Under the pieces are notes generated by a model that had not been told where the DNA came from, ran no database searches, and saw only the letters and a program-made list of their open reading frames with translations. This document shows, piece by piece, positions 24,793-34,060 of a DNA stretch of 64,000 bases. Location of the stretch: assembly GCA_023436585.1 (NCBI GenBank), contig JAEZIN010000029.1:263075-327074 (forward strand), written 5' to 3'. Within the stretch, counting starts at the first letter, position 1. Each line of letters opens with the position of its first letter. Source of the stretch: Bacillota bacterium. GTDB taxonomy: Bacteria; Bacillota; Clostridia; Christensenellales; Aristaeellaceae. Made by a program: the position numbers and the translations under genes.

Positions 24793-25977
24793 ATGGCAAA
24801 GAAGACCATCGAGGACATCCAGGTCTCCGGAAAGTCGGTGCTCGTCCGCTGCGACTTCAACGTTCCCTTGGATGAAAACAATATCATTACCGACGAAACG
24901 CGCATCCGCGGCGCGCTGCCCACCATCAAATACCTTCTGCAGCACGGTGCCAAAGTCATTCTTTGCTCTCACCTGGGCCGGCCCAAGGGCGGCTTTGACA
25001 TGAAATACTCCTTGAAGCCCGTGGCGAACCGCCTTTCCCAACTGCTGGGCAAGGAAGTCAAGCTGGCTTCCGACGTCATCGGCCCCTCCGCCAAGGAACT
25101 GGCAGCCGCCCTCAAGGACGGCGAAGCCATGATGCTGGAGAATGTCCGCTTCCACAAGGAAGAGGAAAAGAATGATCCCGAGTTCGCCAAGGCGCTGGCG
25201 TCTCTGGCGGAAATTTATGTGAACGATGCCTTCGGCACCGCGCACCGCGCCCATGCCTCCACCGAGGGCGTGGCCCACTACCTGCCCGCCGTGGCCGGCT
25301 ACCTGATCGGCAAGGAACTGAACATCATGGGCAAGGCCCTGGAAAACCCGGAGCGGCCCTTTGTGGCGATTCTGGGCGGCGCCAAGGTTTCCGATAAAAT
25401 CGGTGTCATCAACAACCTGCTGGATAAGGTGGATGTGTTGATCATCGGCGGCGGCATGTCCTACACCTTCCAAAAGGCCCTGGGCGGCCACATCGGCAAA
25501 TCCCTGCTGGAAGCCGACAAGGTGGAATTGGCCAAGGAATTGATGGAAAAGGCCAAGCAAAAGGGCGTCAAGCTCCTGCTGCCCGTGGACAACGAGGCCG
25601 GCGACAGCTTCTCCAACGACGCGCTTCGCATCACCGTTCATTCCAAGGAAATCCCCGACGGCTTCGAGGGCATGGACATTGGCCCCAAGACGCAGATCAT
25701 TTTCGCCAACGAAATCGCGCAGGCCAAGACCGTTATCTGGAACGGCCCCGTGGGCGTGTTCGAGTTTGAAAACTTCGCCAACGGCACCAGGGAAATTGCC
25801 CGGGCCATGGCCGATTGCGGCGGCGTAACCATTATCGGCGGCGGCGACAGCGCGGCGGCCGTGGAGCAGATGGGCTTCGCCAACAAAATGACCCACGTGT
25901 CCACCGGCGGCGGCGCCTCCCTGGAATACCTGGAGGGCAAGGAACTGCCCGGCGTGGTGGCACTGAACGACAAATAA
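24793..25977 (+). CDS. pgk: Phosphoglycerate kinase
   Basis: 394 residues, standard monomeric Pgk. The substrate block [34 protein letters not shown], the hinge [13 protein letters not shown] and the nucleotide loop GGGDSAAAV are present. It transfers phosphate from 1,3-bisphosphoglycerate to ADP. The ATG at 24793 is preceded by AAGGAG. The stop codon TAA is followed with no gap by an R2 double hairpin. Confidence 0.98.
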   Translation: MAKKTIEDIQVSGKSVLVRCDFNVPLDENNIITDETRIRGALPTIKYLLQHGAKVILCSHLGRPKGGFDMKYSLKPVANRLSQLLGKEVKLASDVIGPSAKELAAALKDGEAMMLENVRFHKEEEKNDPEFAKALASLAEIYVNDAFGTAHRAHASTEGVAHYLPAVAGYLIGKELNIMGKALENPERPFVAILGGAKVSDKIGVINNLLDKVDVLIIGGGMSYTFQKALGGHIGKSLLEADKVELAKELMEKAKQKGVKLLLPVDNEAGDSFSNDALRITVHSKEIPDGFEGMDIGPKTQIIFANEIAQAKTVIWNGPVGVFEFENFANGTREIARAMADCGGVTIIGGGDSAAAVEQMGFANKMTHVSTGGGASLEYLEGKELPGVVALNDK

Positions 25978-26030
25978 CCAGGGGCTCTGCCCCTGGACCT
26001 CGCCCAAGGGATACATCCCTTGGGAATCCC
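25978..26030 (+). repeat. R2 double-hairpin element after pgk
   Basis: Hairpin 1 CCAGGGGCTCTGCCCCTGG starts at the first base after TAA; hairpin 2 has arms CCCAAGGGAT/ATCCCTTGGG, then AATCCC. Compared with the aspS copy, the base of hairpin 2 changes from CTC/GAG to CCC/GGG, keeping pairing. Confidence 0.85.
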
Positions 26031-26046
26031 AGGTTTGGGTATATAT

Positions 26047-26072
26047 AGGCAGGGGGTATATACCCTCTGCCT
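26047..26072 (+). terminator. Hairpin in the pgk-tpiA spacer
   Basis: AGGCAGGGGGTATA with TATACCCTCTGCCT, 13 bp with one G:T pair at the centre-outer region. A T-run (26093-26101) lies about 20 nt further. Possible terminator or processing site. Confidence 0.4.
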
Positions 26073-26150
26073 GTATCTATGAGAATGGGTTATATTTTTT
26101 TAGGTGCAATGTGAACGCGATTGAGTTCTGGGAGGGTAAAATCAATCTTC

Positions 26151-26214
26151 GCCTCCGAAGGTTTCCAAAGGGCGACCGGAAAGCCATTTGGTCGCTCCCG
26201 CGGGAGCGAAACCT
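26151..26214 (-). repeat. R1 repeat, copy 7 (short form, inverted)
   Basis: Hairpin CGCTCC-CGCG-GGAGCG (minus-strand reading) is completely paired with bases unlike other copies. The second hairpin, CCAAAGGGC/GCCATTTGG, has one mismatch. Located in the tpiA leader. Confidence 0.8.
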
Positions 26215-26265
26215 TAAAACCTGCAAATCATGCAATTGATGTAAAGAAAGAAAGTGGTATCAGTT

Positions 26266-27018
<753 letters not shown>

Positions 27019-27050
27019 GCGATTTATAGTAGGGGCACCAATAAAAGGAG

Positions 27051-27105
27051 GCTCCGAAGGTCCAGGGCGATCGGAAAGCCCTGGTCGCACCCGCAAACCA
27101 AAGGA
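27051..27105 (-). repeat. R1 repeat, copy 8 (short, degenerate)
   Basis: CTCCGAAGG, then CCAGGGCGATCGGAAAGCCCTGG (described as arms CCAGGGC/GCCCTGG around GATCGGAAA). The second hairpin keeps pairing though CCAAAGGGC has become CCAGGGC. The UNCG hairpin is eroded. Lies 15 nt before gpmI. Confidence 0.75.
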
Positions 27106-27119
27106 AAGGATTTTAATCC

Positions 27120-28661
27120 ATGAACAAAACCATGACCGCCCTCATTATCATGGACGGGTTCGGCCTGAACCCCAGCCATGAGGGCAATGCCATCTTTCAG
27201 CAGGGCACGCCCAACCTGGACAAGCTTTTTCAGGCATATCCCCACACCCAGTTGGGGGCCAGCGGCATGAACGTGGGCCTGCCTGACGGGCAGATGGGCA
27301 ACAGCGAGGTGGGGCACCTGAATATCGGCGCCGGCCGCATCGTGTATCAGGAACTGACACGCATCACCAAGGACATACAGGACGGCGTTTTCTTTGAAAA
27401 GGAAGCGCTCATTTGGGCCATGGACAGCGCAAAGAAGGCCGGAACTTCCTTGCACCTGATGGGCTTACTCTCCGACGGCGGCGTGCACAGCCACAACACC
27501 CACCTGTACGCGCTGCTGGAGATGGCGAAAAAGCGCGGGCTTACGAAGGTGTATGTTCACTGCTTCCTGGATGGCCGCGATGTACCGCCCACCAGCGGCT
27601 TGGGGTTTGTAAAAGAACTGCAGGACAAGCTTGCGCAAATCGGCGTGGGCGAAATCGCCACCGTCATGGGCCGCTACTGGGCCATGGACCGCGACAACCT
27701 GTGGGACCGCGTAAAGAAGGCCTACGACGCCATGGTGCTGGGCGATGGCCAGGCCACCGCGGAAACCGGCGCCCAGGCCGTGGAGCAAAGCTATGCCCTG
27801 AATGAAACGGATGAATTCGTCAGGCCCACCGTTGTGCTCAAAAACGGAAAGCCCGCCGCCGTCATCGGCGAAGGTGATTCTGTGATATTCTTCAACTTCC
27901 GGCCGGACAGGGCGCGGCAGCTCACGCGCACCTTCATTCAGCCGGACTTTGAGGGCTTCCAGCGGGCAAACGGATACTTCCCCTTGCAATTTGTGAGCAT
28001 GACCCAATATGATGAAACATTTACAGGCCTTCAAGTGGTGAATCCCCCCGCGTCCTTGGACAACACCATGGGGGAATACCTGGCTTCCCTTGGCAAAACA
28101 CAGCTGCGCATCGCTGAGACCCAGAAGTATGCCCACGTGACCTTTTTCTTCAACGGCGGCGTGGAGAAGCCCAACGAGGGAGAGGACAGGGTAATGATCC
28201 CCTCCTCCAAGGTGGCCACCTTCGATATGCAGCCTGAGATGTCGGCTTATGAAGTCACGGACAAGGCCGTGGAGCTGATCAACGAGCAAAAGTATGATGT
28301 GATGATCCTGAACTTTGCCAACTGCGATATGGTGGGCCATACCGGCATCATTGAAGCCGCCATGAAAGCCGTGGAGGCGGTGGATATCTGCGTGGGCCGC
28401 GTGGTGGAGACCATTTTGAAAAACGGCGGACGCGCCTTTGTGACCGCCGATCACGGCAACGCGGACCAGATGGTGGACCCCGTAACCGGCGAGCCCTTCA
28501 CAGCCCATACCACCTTCCCGGTGCCCTTTATCGCTGTCGGGCCGGAGTTTGCGGGCAAAACGCTTCGCGAGGGAGGCCGCCTGGCGGATATCGCGCCTAC
28601 CATGCTCAAGAGCATGGGCCTCCCCGTTCCCAAGGAAATGACCGGCGAAGCGCTTGTTTGA
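27120..28661 (+). CDS. gpmI: 2,3-bisphosphoglycerate-independent phosphoglycerate mutase
   Basis: 513 residues of the Mn-dependent mutase. IIMDGFGLNP (metal Asp), the catalytic serine in GNSEVGHLNIG (Ser62), DGRDVPP, RYWAMDRD and TADHGNADQM (metal ligands) are visible. Converts 3- to 2-phosphoglycerate. AAGGAAAGG precedes the ATG. Last of the cggR-pgk-tpiA-gpmI set; eno, which usually follows, is absent. Confidence 0.97.
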   Translation: MNKTMTALIIMDGFGLNPSHEGNAIFQQGTPNLDKLFQAYPHTQLGASGMNVGLPDGQMGNSEVGHLNIGAGRIVYQELTRITKDIQDGVFFEKEALIWAMDSAKKAGTSLHLMGLLSDGGVHSHNTHLYALLEMAKKRGLTKVYVHCFLDGRDVPPTSGLGFVKELQDKLAQIGVGEIATVMGRYWAMDRDNLWDRVKKAYDAMVLGDGQATAETGAQAVEQSYALNETDEFVRPTVVLKNGKPAAVIGEGDSVIFFNFRPDRARQLTRTFIQPDFEGFQRANGYFPLQFVSMTQYDETFTGLQVVNPPASLDNTMGEYLASLGKTQLRIAETQKYAHVTFFFNGGVEKPNEGEDRVMIPSSKVATFDMQPEMSAYEVTDKAVELINEQKYDVMILNFANCDMVGHTGIIEAAMKAVEAVDICVGRVVETILKNGGRAFVTADHGNADQMVDPVTGEPFTAHTTFPVPFIAVGPEFAGKTLREGGRLADIAPTMLKSMGLPVPKEMTGEALV

Positions 28662-28676
28662 GAGACGTGGGTAATG

Positions 28677-28713
28677 GCGGGGAAAGGGCTTTATGAAAAA
28701 ATCCCTCTCCCCG
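28677..28713 (+). terminator. Hairpin after gpmI
   Basis: GCGGGGA-A-AGGG with CCCT-C-TCCCCGC around a CTTTATGAAAAAAT loop. No T-tract follows. Likely end of the glycolytic transcript. Confidence 0.55.
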
Positions 28714-28770
28714 CACCCCACTTGGAAAAACTTCTACTAATAAAGGAAATAGAATTGTCATCTGGCTTGG

Positions 28771-28796
28771 TGTAGGGCGGGGGCTTGCTCCCGCCG
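28771..28796 (+). repeat. R4 inverted-repeat arm (left of the zinc-ribbon gene)
   Basis: Starts TGTAGGGCGGGGGCTTGC and runs to CCGCCG. Twenty-four bases (28772-28795) are the exact complement of 29620-29643 on the other side of the gene at 28926. Confidence 0.85.
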
Positions 28797-28834
28797 TTTC
28801 TATTGCATGAAAAACTGTGCCGTGCGGCAACAAA

Positions 28835-28882
28835 AAAGGTTGTTTCCATACGATTACATCGTGAGGGAACAGCCTTTCCTTA
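28835..28882. terminator. Bidirectional hairpin between gpmI and the zinc-ribbon gene
   Basis: AAAAGGTTGTTTCC pairs with GGGAACAGCCTTT, with an inner ACGAT/ATCGT stem. A-rich on one side and T-rich on the other, it can serve as a terminator for the minus-strand gene that ends at 28926. Confidence 0.55.
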
Positions 28883-28925
28883 TGCAAATTATTCCTGCCC
28901 TTGCATCAACTTCTCACGGCGTGGA

Positions 28926-29498
28926 TCAGCTTTCTGATAGATACGTGCCGCAGAATTCACACTTGACTACAGTACCTTTTTGGATTTTGTTTTTCGCGCC
29001 GCAGCTATTGCAGGTGACACGGGCATATTCCGCCGGGACTTCTGTCACTTGCGCTGCATTGCTTGCTTCTTCAACGGAAGGGACTTCCCCTGTAAATACG
29101 ATGCAGTTTCGCTCCGTATCAAAATAGGCGTTTTCAAAATAACCTTTGGCGAACAATTCAACAATGTATTTCTCTGTCTTCGCAACGGGCATGCCCGCGG
29201 CAGAGGCCAATTGCTCCATGGAGCGGAATGAATTTGTGGAAAGTATCGCGTCAAATTTCCTGAAGAGCTGAATGAGGGTTTTGCGTTTTTTTCCGCGAAT
29301 GATCTGAACCAAGCCTGCTATCATAAACACATACAATACAACGGCAACGGAGATGCCGGCGGACGGATCGGAATTGGGGGAAAGGGTGAGTATGATTCCT
29401 GAGAGTCCGCAAGGGATTGCCAGGATATATCCAAATACAATTTGCACATTGCTGGAAGCCATCTTCCCGGTCATCTTGCGGCTATGGCTCTGTATCAT
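28926..29498 (-). CDS. Membrane protein with C-terminal zinc ribbon
   Basis: 190 residues. Two membrane helices (residues about 15-70), a basic patch (RGKKRKT), a small helical region that looks like a winged-helix fold (SMEQLASAAGMPVAKTEKYI), and a four-cysteine zinc ribbon, CNSCG...CEFCG, at the end. Function unknown. GGAGG lies 8 nt before the ATG at 29496-29498, so the upstream in-frame ATGs are not the start. The gene sits within a pair of perfect 24-bp R4 inverted repeats. Confidence 0.7.
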   Translation of the reverse strand: MIQSHSRKMTGKMASSNVQIVFGYILAIPCGLSGIILTLSPNSDPSAGISVAVVLYVFMIAGLVQIIRGKKRKTLIQLFRKFDAILSTNSFRSMEQLASAAGMPVAKTEKYIVELFAKGYFENAYFDTERNCIVFTGEVPSVEEASNAAQVTEVPAEYARVTCNSCGAKNKIQKGTVVKCEFCGTYLSES

Positions 29499-29524
29499 TT
29501 GAAGAACCTCCATTGATTTCCTAT

Positions 29525-29553
29525 AGTATAGCATTGCATGAATCCATCTGCAA
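29525..29553 (-). promoter_or_regulatory. Putative promoter of the zinc-ribbon gene
   Basis: Minus strand TTGCAG (29548-29553), 17-nt spacer, TATACT (29525-29530). Confidence 0.65.
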
Positions 29554-29619
29554 ATGAAGATTCATGTTTTTCCCTGAGATGACTTCAATTGTTCCTTTCA
29601 AGTAAAACCCAAAATGGAA

Positions 29620-29643
29620 GGCGGGAGCAAGCCCCCGCCCTAC
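29620..29643 (-). repeat. R4 inverted-repeat arm (right of the zinc-ribbon gene)
   Basis: GGCGGGAGCAAGCC...CCCTAC, the exact complement of 28772-28795. The gene and its own promoter lie wholly between the arms (about 870 bp apart). Confidence 0.85.
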
Positions 29644-29687
29644 GTTGTTTGACTAATAATTTCGTTTTGCTTGCTTTAACCTGAATA

Positions 29688-29852
29688 TGGGGATTCCCAA
29701 GGGATTCTATTCCATCTGGCTCAATAGTCGCCCTGCTTCGCTCCTGCTCGCATTACTCCTTTTCGCCAGCCTCCTCCGCCTCGCTTCATCCGGCACAGCC
29801 GGCGCTTCGGCTACGGAGCCTTGGGTGGAGGTCCAGGGGGCAAAGCCCCTGG
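29688..29852 (-). repeat. R2 element carrying M, abutting a stop codon
   Basis: On the minus strand, directly after the TGA of the 57-aa gene, CCAGGGGCTTTGCCCCCTGG, then arm CCCAAGG, module M, and arm CCCTTGGG followed by AATCCCC. Fourth case of an R2 that begins at a stop codon. Confidence 0.85.
29719..29820 (+). repeat. Module M, copy 4 (inside R2)
   Basis: GCTCAATAGTCGC to TACGGAGCC. The central hairpin reads CCGGC-ACA-GCCGG instead of CCGCC-ACA-GGCGG: two compensating changes. Confidence 0.85.
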
Positions 29853-30026
29853 TCAGTCGTCGCCCTGGGTCAGGTTGTTGGCGTATGTCTTCAGGGAAGC
29901 GAATGAATTGATATTGTCTGCCCGCTTGCTGATGCCATCCTTGACATAGTCGGGAAGGGATGCAAAGAAGGCGCTTGCTTCCTTATTGTCCCGCAGCAGG
30001 TCATTCAGGCCGGAATATTTGTACAT
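29853..30026 (-). CDS. Conserved small protein, 57 aa
   Basis: MYKYSGLNDLLRDNKEAS begins a soluble, helical small protein ending in TYANNLTQGDD. I recall similar unnamed proteins in other Clostridia, but no function. AAAGGAGAG precedes the ATG at 30024-30026. The longer frame upstream has no ribosome-binding site. Its stop codon is directly joined to an R2 element. Confidence 0.65.
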   Translation of the reverse strand: MYKYSGLNDLLRDNKEASAFFASLPDYVKDGISKRADNINSFASLKTYANNLTQGDD

Positions 30027-30117
30027 CGTGTTCTCTCCTTTATTTATTGGTCTTTCTTTATTTTTTGTATTTGCAGCCGCATTATGCAATCAGCATTTTT
30101 AAAGAGGCTCCTTCCGC

Positions 30118-30146
30118 TTGTCCCGCCTGCCCGTTTCCAGTATAAT
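30118..30146 (+). promoter_or_regulatory. Putative promoter of the gene at 30183
   Basis: TTGTCC (30118-30123), 17-nt spacer, TATAAT (30141-30146). Confidence 0.65.
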
Positions 30147-30182
30147 GGGTTGCGTGAATGCGGCGGAAGGGGAGTGAACGCG

Positions 30183-30884
30183 GTGCCAGTCATGGCCTTT
30201 TGTAAAAAGTGCAAGCAGGAAGTAATGCCGGGCTCGGCATGCCCAATGTGCGGTCAGAAGCTGCCGGCCAATGGCCTGCGCCTGAGCTGGTCCTACGGCC
30301 TTGCTCCCGTGAAGGATTTTTTAAGCTGGAACAATAGTTTGAGGGTGGCCTTGCCGGTCCTTGGGCTGCTGGCGCTTGTGATTACCGGGGTGGAATGGGG
30401 CCGCAAGGGCTTTGTCGGTTTGCAGGCCTTGTTTTCCCAAGGGCTCCTGGTCCTAATGATGATTCTGGCCGCGGTTATGCTTTTCATCATACTGATTGCG
30501 CTTATGTCGCGCGGCCGGGAGGAAGTGCGCTATGTGCTGGATAGCAAAGGTGTGCACGCGCAGGTGTGGCAGGCAAAGGCCTCCCTTATCAAACGCATAT
30601 TCCGCATGATCCCGCCGGACGCGCAAATAGGATCGCTGGGACAGCCCGAGTGGATGCTGGAGGAGAAGCATATCCCATGGGCGGAACTTAAGCGCGTGGG
30701 CCTTTGGTCAGACAATGACAAGATCCTTTTGTACAGCCCGCGCTTCTGGCTGGTCCTGACGCTGCACGCGCTGCCGGATACGTATGATGACGCCGTCCGC
30801 TTTATTTATGAACAGGTGAAAAAGCGGCCTGGGGTGATGAAGGAGCCGCCGATGCCAAGGGATATGATGTCTCAACAGATGTAA
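30183..30884 (+). CDS. Zinc-ribbon membrane protein with PH-like C-terminus
   Basis: 233 residues. An N-terminal zinc ribbon (CKKCKQEV...CPMCG), two membrane helices (residues about 48-105) and a C-terminal soluble region of about 110 residues (VLDSKGVHAQVWQ, WAELKRVGLWSDNDKILLYS) that looks like a bacterial PH-type domain. Function unknown. The GTG at 30183 is set by GGAAGGGGAG 8 nt before; an ATG three codons on is the alternative. Confidence 0.65.
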   Translation: MPVMAFCKKCKQEVMPGSACPMCGQKLPANGLRLSWSYGLAPVKDFLSWNNSLRVALPVLGLLALVITGVEWGRKGFVGLQALFSQGLLVLMMILAAVMLFIILIALMSRGREEVRYVLDSKGVHAQVWQAKASLIKRIFRMIPPDAQIGSLGQPEWMLEEKHIPWAELKRVGLWSDNDKILLYSPRFWLVLTLHALPDTYDDAVRFIYEQVKKRPGVMKEPPMPRDMMSQQM

Positions 30885-30911
30885 ATATTACGCAAATATT
30901 AAGAAACTCCC

Positions 30912-30940
30912 TTGACATTGGCATAAAAGAGTCATAAAAT
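30912..30940 (+). promoter_or_regulatory. Promoter of the peptidoglycan-binding protein gene
   Basis: TTGACA (30912-30917), 17-nt spacer, TAAAAT (30935-30940). Confidence 0.75.
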
Positions 30941-30978
30941 GGGTAAGCCGAACCAAATTACTGGCTGGAGGGTTGCCC

Positions 30979-33591
30979 ATGAGCAGAGCACAGGGAAAGA
31001 TTTCATTCAGACGGGGATATGCCTTGTTCCTTGTGATCCTGCTGATGATGGGGTATTGTACCCCTCTTGCCCAGGCGGCCAGTTATCCGTACATATCCTC
31101 GACCAATGACAAGGTCAACATGCGCCGCAGCCCCAACAGCAGTTCCGTTGTACTGGAAAGGCTGGAAAGCGGCCAGTCCGTAACCGTGCTGGGGGAAAGC
31201 GGGGATTATTACAAGGTATCCTACAATGAACGCACGGGATACATCATGAAAAAATACGTTGGGGAAGGCGCCGCGCCCACGCCTACGGCCAAGCCATCCT
31301 CCTTAAGCGGGAACGTATCCGGTTTCCCGTATCAGACGACAACCCGGGACAAGGTCAATATGCGCAGGTCGGCTTCCTCCACCTCCGTTGTGCTGGAAAG
31401 GATTCCTTTGGGCGCTGAGATTACGGTGGAAGCGGAGAGCGGCAAGTACCTGAAGGTGCGCTACAACGGAACGAGCGGCTATGTGATGGCGGATTATGTT
31501 TATACTCGGACAGTCGCAACAGCCACTCCGCCGCCGAGCTCGAATGGGAACAGCGATTACAGGAACCTGGAAAAAGGCGATGCCGGCAAAGAAGTCAAGG
31601 CATTGCAGCAGGTTTTGATAGAATTGAAATATCTTTCCGGCACGGCGGATGGAAAATTCGGCAGCCAGACGGAAACGGCGGTGAAAAACTGCCAGGAGAA
31701 GAACAGGCTGCCGGTTACAGGCACGGCGGACGCCATGCTGCAGGCCCTTTTGTATGAGGACAGGCCCCGCAATGCCGATGGCAACACGGTCAAGGCCATG
31801 ACCTTGCCGCCCATAGACGGCGTGACCATCCGCGAGGGAAACATGGGCGACGCCGTGGAAAAACTCCAGGAGCGCCTGTCACAGCTTCGGTACTACACAG
31901 GCTCCGTCAATGGTGTGTGCTCCAGGGAAACCGTATTGGCGGTAACGGCCTTCCAGGAAAAGAACGGGCTGAAGGCGGATGGGCTGGCCGGCGGCGCCAC
32001 CCAGACAAAGCTGTACAGCAGCGACGCTTTGCCCAAGGGCGCCATCACCGTTACACCCGCGCCTACGTCCTCCTCCCCGATTCCCACCCAGCCGGGCGTA
32101 ACAGTTCGCCAGGGGGATGAAGGGGCGGCTGCCAAGGCTGTGCAAAAGCGATTGAAGGAACTGGGCTATTTGACCGGTTCGGCCGACGGAAAGTTCGGCA
32201 ACGCCAGCGTAACCGCGCTGATCGCGTTTCAAAGGCGGCACGGCCTCACCCAGGATGGCGTGGCCGGAAAGACCACTCAAGACCTGTTGTTCAGCGGCTC
32301 GGCGCTGGCAGCCGCCGGCGAGGTATCGCCCATCCCCACCACCACGCCGCTTACGCAGGAGAATGCGATTGTGATCCAGCGCGGCACCAGGGGCGTGCAG
32401 GTGCTGAATCTGCAAAAGCGGCTCACGGAGCTGGGCTATTATACCGCGAAAATGGACAGCGACTACCAGGCCGCGGACATCGCCGCCGTGAAGGCATTCC
32501 AAAAAAACAACGGCCTGAAGGCAGACGGCATCGCCGGTTATGAGACGCAGGTCAAAATATACAGCGCCAATGCCGTGCCCGGCTCCGCCTTCACCCCGAC
32601 GCCAACCCCCGCGCCGACGCCTACGCCCAATTTGAGCACGCTGCGCCAGGGGAACACAGGCAATGAGGTCAAATCGCTGCAGCAGCGGCTGATCCAACTG
32701 GGGTATCTTTCCGGCAAGGCGGACGGCAACTTCGGCAGCGGCACGTCGACAGCGGTGCAATCCTTCCAGAAGGCCAATGGGCTTAATCAGGACGGCGTGG
32801 CCGGCCCCACAACGCTCAGCAAGCTGTACTCCGCTGAGGCAAAGCCCAATCCCACCACCGCGCCCGCCACTCCGCCTCCGATCTTGCGGCAAGGCGACAG
32901 CAACGATTCCGTCAAGACGATGCAGATGACGCTTATCGATCTTGGATATATGAATGGCAAGGCGGACGGCGTATTCGGCGCTCAGACCTTCCTGGCCTTG
33001 AAGGCATTCCAGAGCAACAACGGTTTGCCCTCCGATGGTGTCGCGGGGGAGAAAACACTGAACATACTCGGCAGCGCCACAGCCAAGCCGGCGCCTACCG
33101 TGCCCGGCGCAACCGCCACCCCCAAGCCTACCGCGCCTGCGGTAAATGCGGCGCCCAAGGCCTCCCAGGTGCGATATGCCAACTGGTATACGGAAATACG
33201 CTCCCGCGCGAGAACATACCCCTACGCCACGGTGTACGATTACAATACGGGCTTAAGCTGGAAGGTGCATATGTTCAGCATTGGCGCCCATGCCGACTCT
33301 GAACCCGTAAGCGCTACGGATACGGCCATCATGGTGCAGGCCTTCGGCGGAAAATATACCTGGACGCCCAAGCCCGTATGGGTGGTTATGAGTGACGGAC
33401 GCGTGTACATGGCCTCCACCCACGACAATCCCCATGGCGTCGACCACAATACCAGCAACAATTTCCCTGGCCACCTGTGCATCCACTTCCCGCGCACACA
33501 GGCGGAGGTGGCGTCCATAGGCGACTACGCCACAACCCATCAAAAGGCCATTGATCTTGGCTGGCAGGCCACGCAGAATAAGATCAATTAG
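30979..33591 (+). CDS. Secreted SH3b/peptidoglycan-binding repeat protein
   Basis: 870 residues. A signal peptide (residues 1-34, AQAAS), two bacterial SH3 domains (about 38-95 and 118-172), then six PG_binding_1 repeats (about 190-700), each with a pattern such as GYLTGSADGKFG and NGLKADGLAG, joined by Pro/Thr linkers. The last 140 residues are a separate domain with HGVDHN and a His/Cys-containing GHLCIHF segment, loosely like the active-site order of L,D-transpeptidases, though the canonical motif is not present. Probably a cell-wall-anchored enzyme active at the spore or cell surface. GGAGGG precedes the ATG at 30979. Confidence 0.8.
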   Translation: MSRAQGKISFRRGYALFLVILLMMGYCTPLAQAASYPYISSTNDKVNMRRSPNSSSVVLERLESGQSVTVLGESGDYYKVSYNERTGYIMKKYVGEGAAPTPTAKPSSLSGNVSGFPYQTTTRDKVNMRRSASSTSVVLERIPLGAEITVEAESGKYLKVRYNGTSGYVMADYVYTRTVATATPPPSSNGNSDYRNLEKGDAGKEVKALQQVLIELKYLSGTADGKFGSQTETAVKNCQEKNRLPVTGTADAMLQALLYEDRPRNADGNTVKAMTLPPIDGVTIREGNMGDAVEKLQERLSQLRYYTGSVNGVCSRETVLAVTAFQEKNGLKADGLAGGATQTKLYSSDALPKGAITVTPAPTSSSPIPTQPGVTVRQGDEGAAAKAVQKRLKELGYLTGSADGKFGNASVTALIAFQRRHGLTQDGVAGKTTQDLLFSGSALAAAGEVSPIPTTTPLTQENAIVIQRGTRGVQVLNLQKRLTELGYYTAKMDSDYQAADIAAVKAFQKNNGLKADGIAGYETQVKIYSANAVPGSAFTPTPTPAPTPTPNLSTLRQGNTGNEVKSLQQRLIQLGYLSGKADGNFGSGTSTAVQSFQKANGLNQDGVAGPTTLSKLYSAEAKPNPTTAPATPPPILRQGDSNDSVKTMQMTLIDLGYMNGKADGVFGAQTFLALKAFQSNNGLPSDGVAGEKTLNILGSATAKPAPTVPGATATPKPTAPAVNAAPKASQVRYANWYTEIRSRARTYPYATVYDYNTGLSWKVHMFSIGAHADSEPVSATDTAIMVQAFGGKYTWTPKPVWVVMSDGRVYMASTHDNPHGVDHNTSNNFPGHLCIHFPRTQAEVASIGDYATTHQKAIDLGWQATQNKIN

Positions 33592-33609
33592 GCGAAGGAA
33601 AGATATTGT

Positions 33610-33641
33610 AAAGGCCCATGCCGGCAATGGCATGGGCCTTT
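33610..33641 (+). terminator. Terminator after the peptidoglycan-binding protein gene
   Basis: AAAGGCCCATGCC (33610-33622), short loop, GGCATGGGCCTTT (33629-33641). Perfect 13-bp stem ending in T residues. Confidence 0.8.
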
Positions 33642-33688
33642 CAGTTACATATGCCTATTCTGTGTGAAGCAAAGAAATTCTCAAAGTA

Positions 33689-33857
33689 GATATTTCGCGC
33701 CTTCGGGCGCGACCAGGGCTTTCCTACCCATCTGGCTCAATCGCCGCATTGCTCACTGCCGTTCGCACTGCTCGTTTCGCCAGCCTCCTATGCCTCGCTT
33801 CATCCGCCGCAGGCGGCGCTTCGGCTACGGAGCCCTGGACCTTCGGAGCATCCATCT
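33689..33857 (+). repeat. R1 repeat, copy 9 (long form carrying M)
   Basis: Hairpin CGCGCC-TTCG-GGCGCG, the CCAGGGC arm, module M, then GCCCTGG and ACCTTCGGAGC. The CCAGGG/CCCTGG version of hairpin 2 is like the copy before gpmI. Confidence 0.8.
33735..33834 (+). repeat. Module M, copy 5 (inside R1)
   Basis: GCTCAATCGCCGC to TACGGAGCC with central hairpin GCCGC/GGCGGC-like. Same insertion point as other copies. Confidence 0.8.
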
Positions 33858-33910
33858 TTGCAAATAGAAGTAATTGTTAATGGCCTCTAAGGTCCCCACC
33901 TATAAGTTCC

Positions 33911-33983
33911 AGAAGATGTCTTCCGAAGGTTTCCAAAGGGCGATCGGAAAGCCCTTTGGTCGCATCCGCAGATGCGAAACCTT
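33911..33983 (-). repeat. R1 repeat, copy 10 (short form, inverted)
   Basis: Minus-strand reading CGCATC-TGCG-GATGCG and CCAAAGGGC/GCCCTTTGG, both fully paired. Inverted with respect to copy 9 about 60 bp upstream. Confidence 0.85.
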
Positions 33984-34017
33984 TCTTAACCAATCATAAT
34001 TGCATGGTAAATAGGCC

Positions 34018-34053
34018 TAAAAAAAACGCGGAAATGACAAAGTCATTTCCGCG
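34018..34053 (-). terminator. Terminator of glnN
   Basis: Minus strand CGCGGAAATGAC, TTTG, TCATTTCCGCG followed by eight T residues, 8 nt after the glnN stop codon. Confidence 0.95.
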
Positions 34054-34060
34054 ATGCGCT

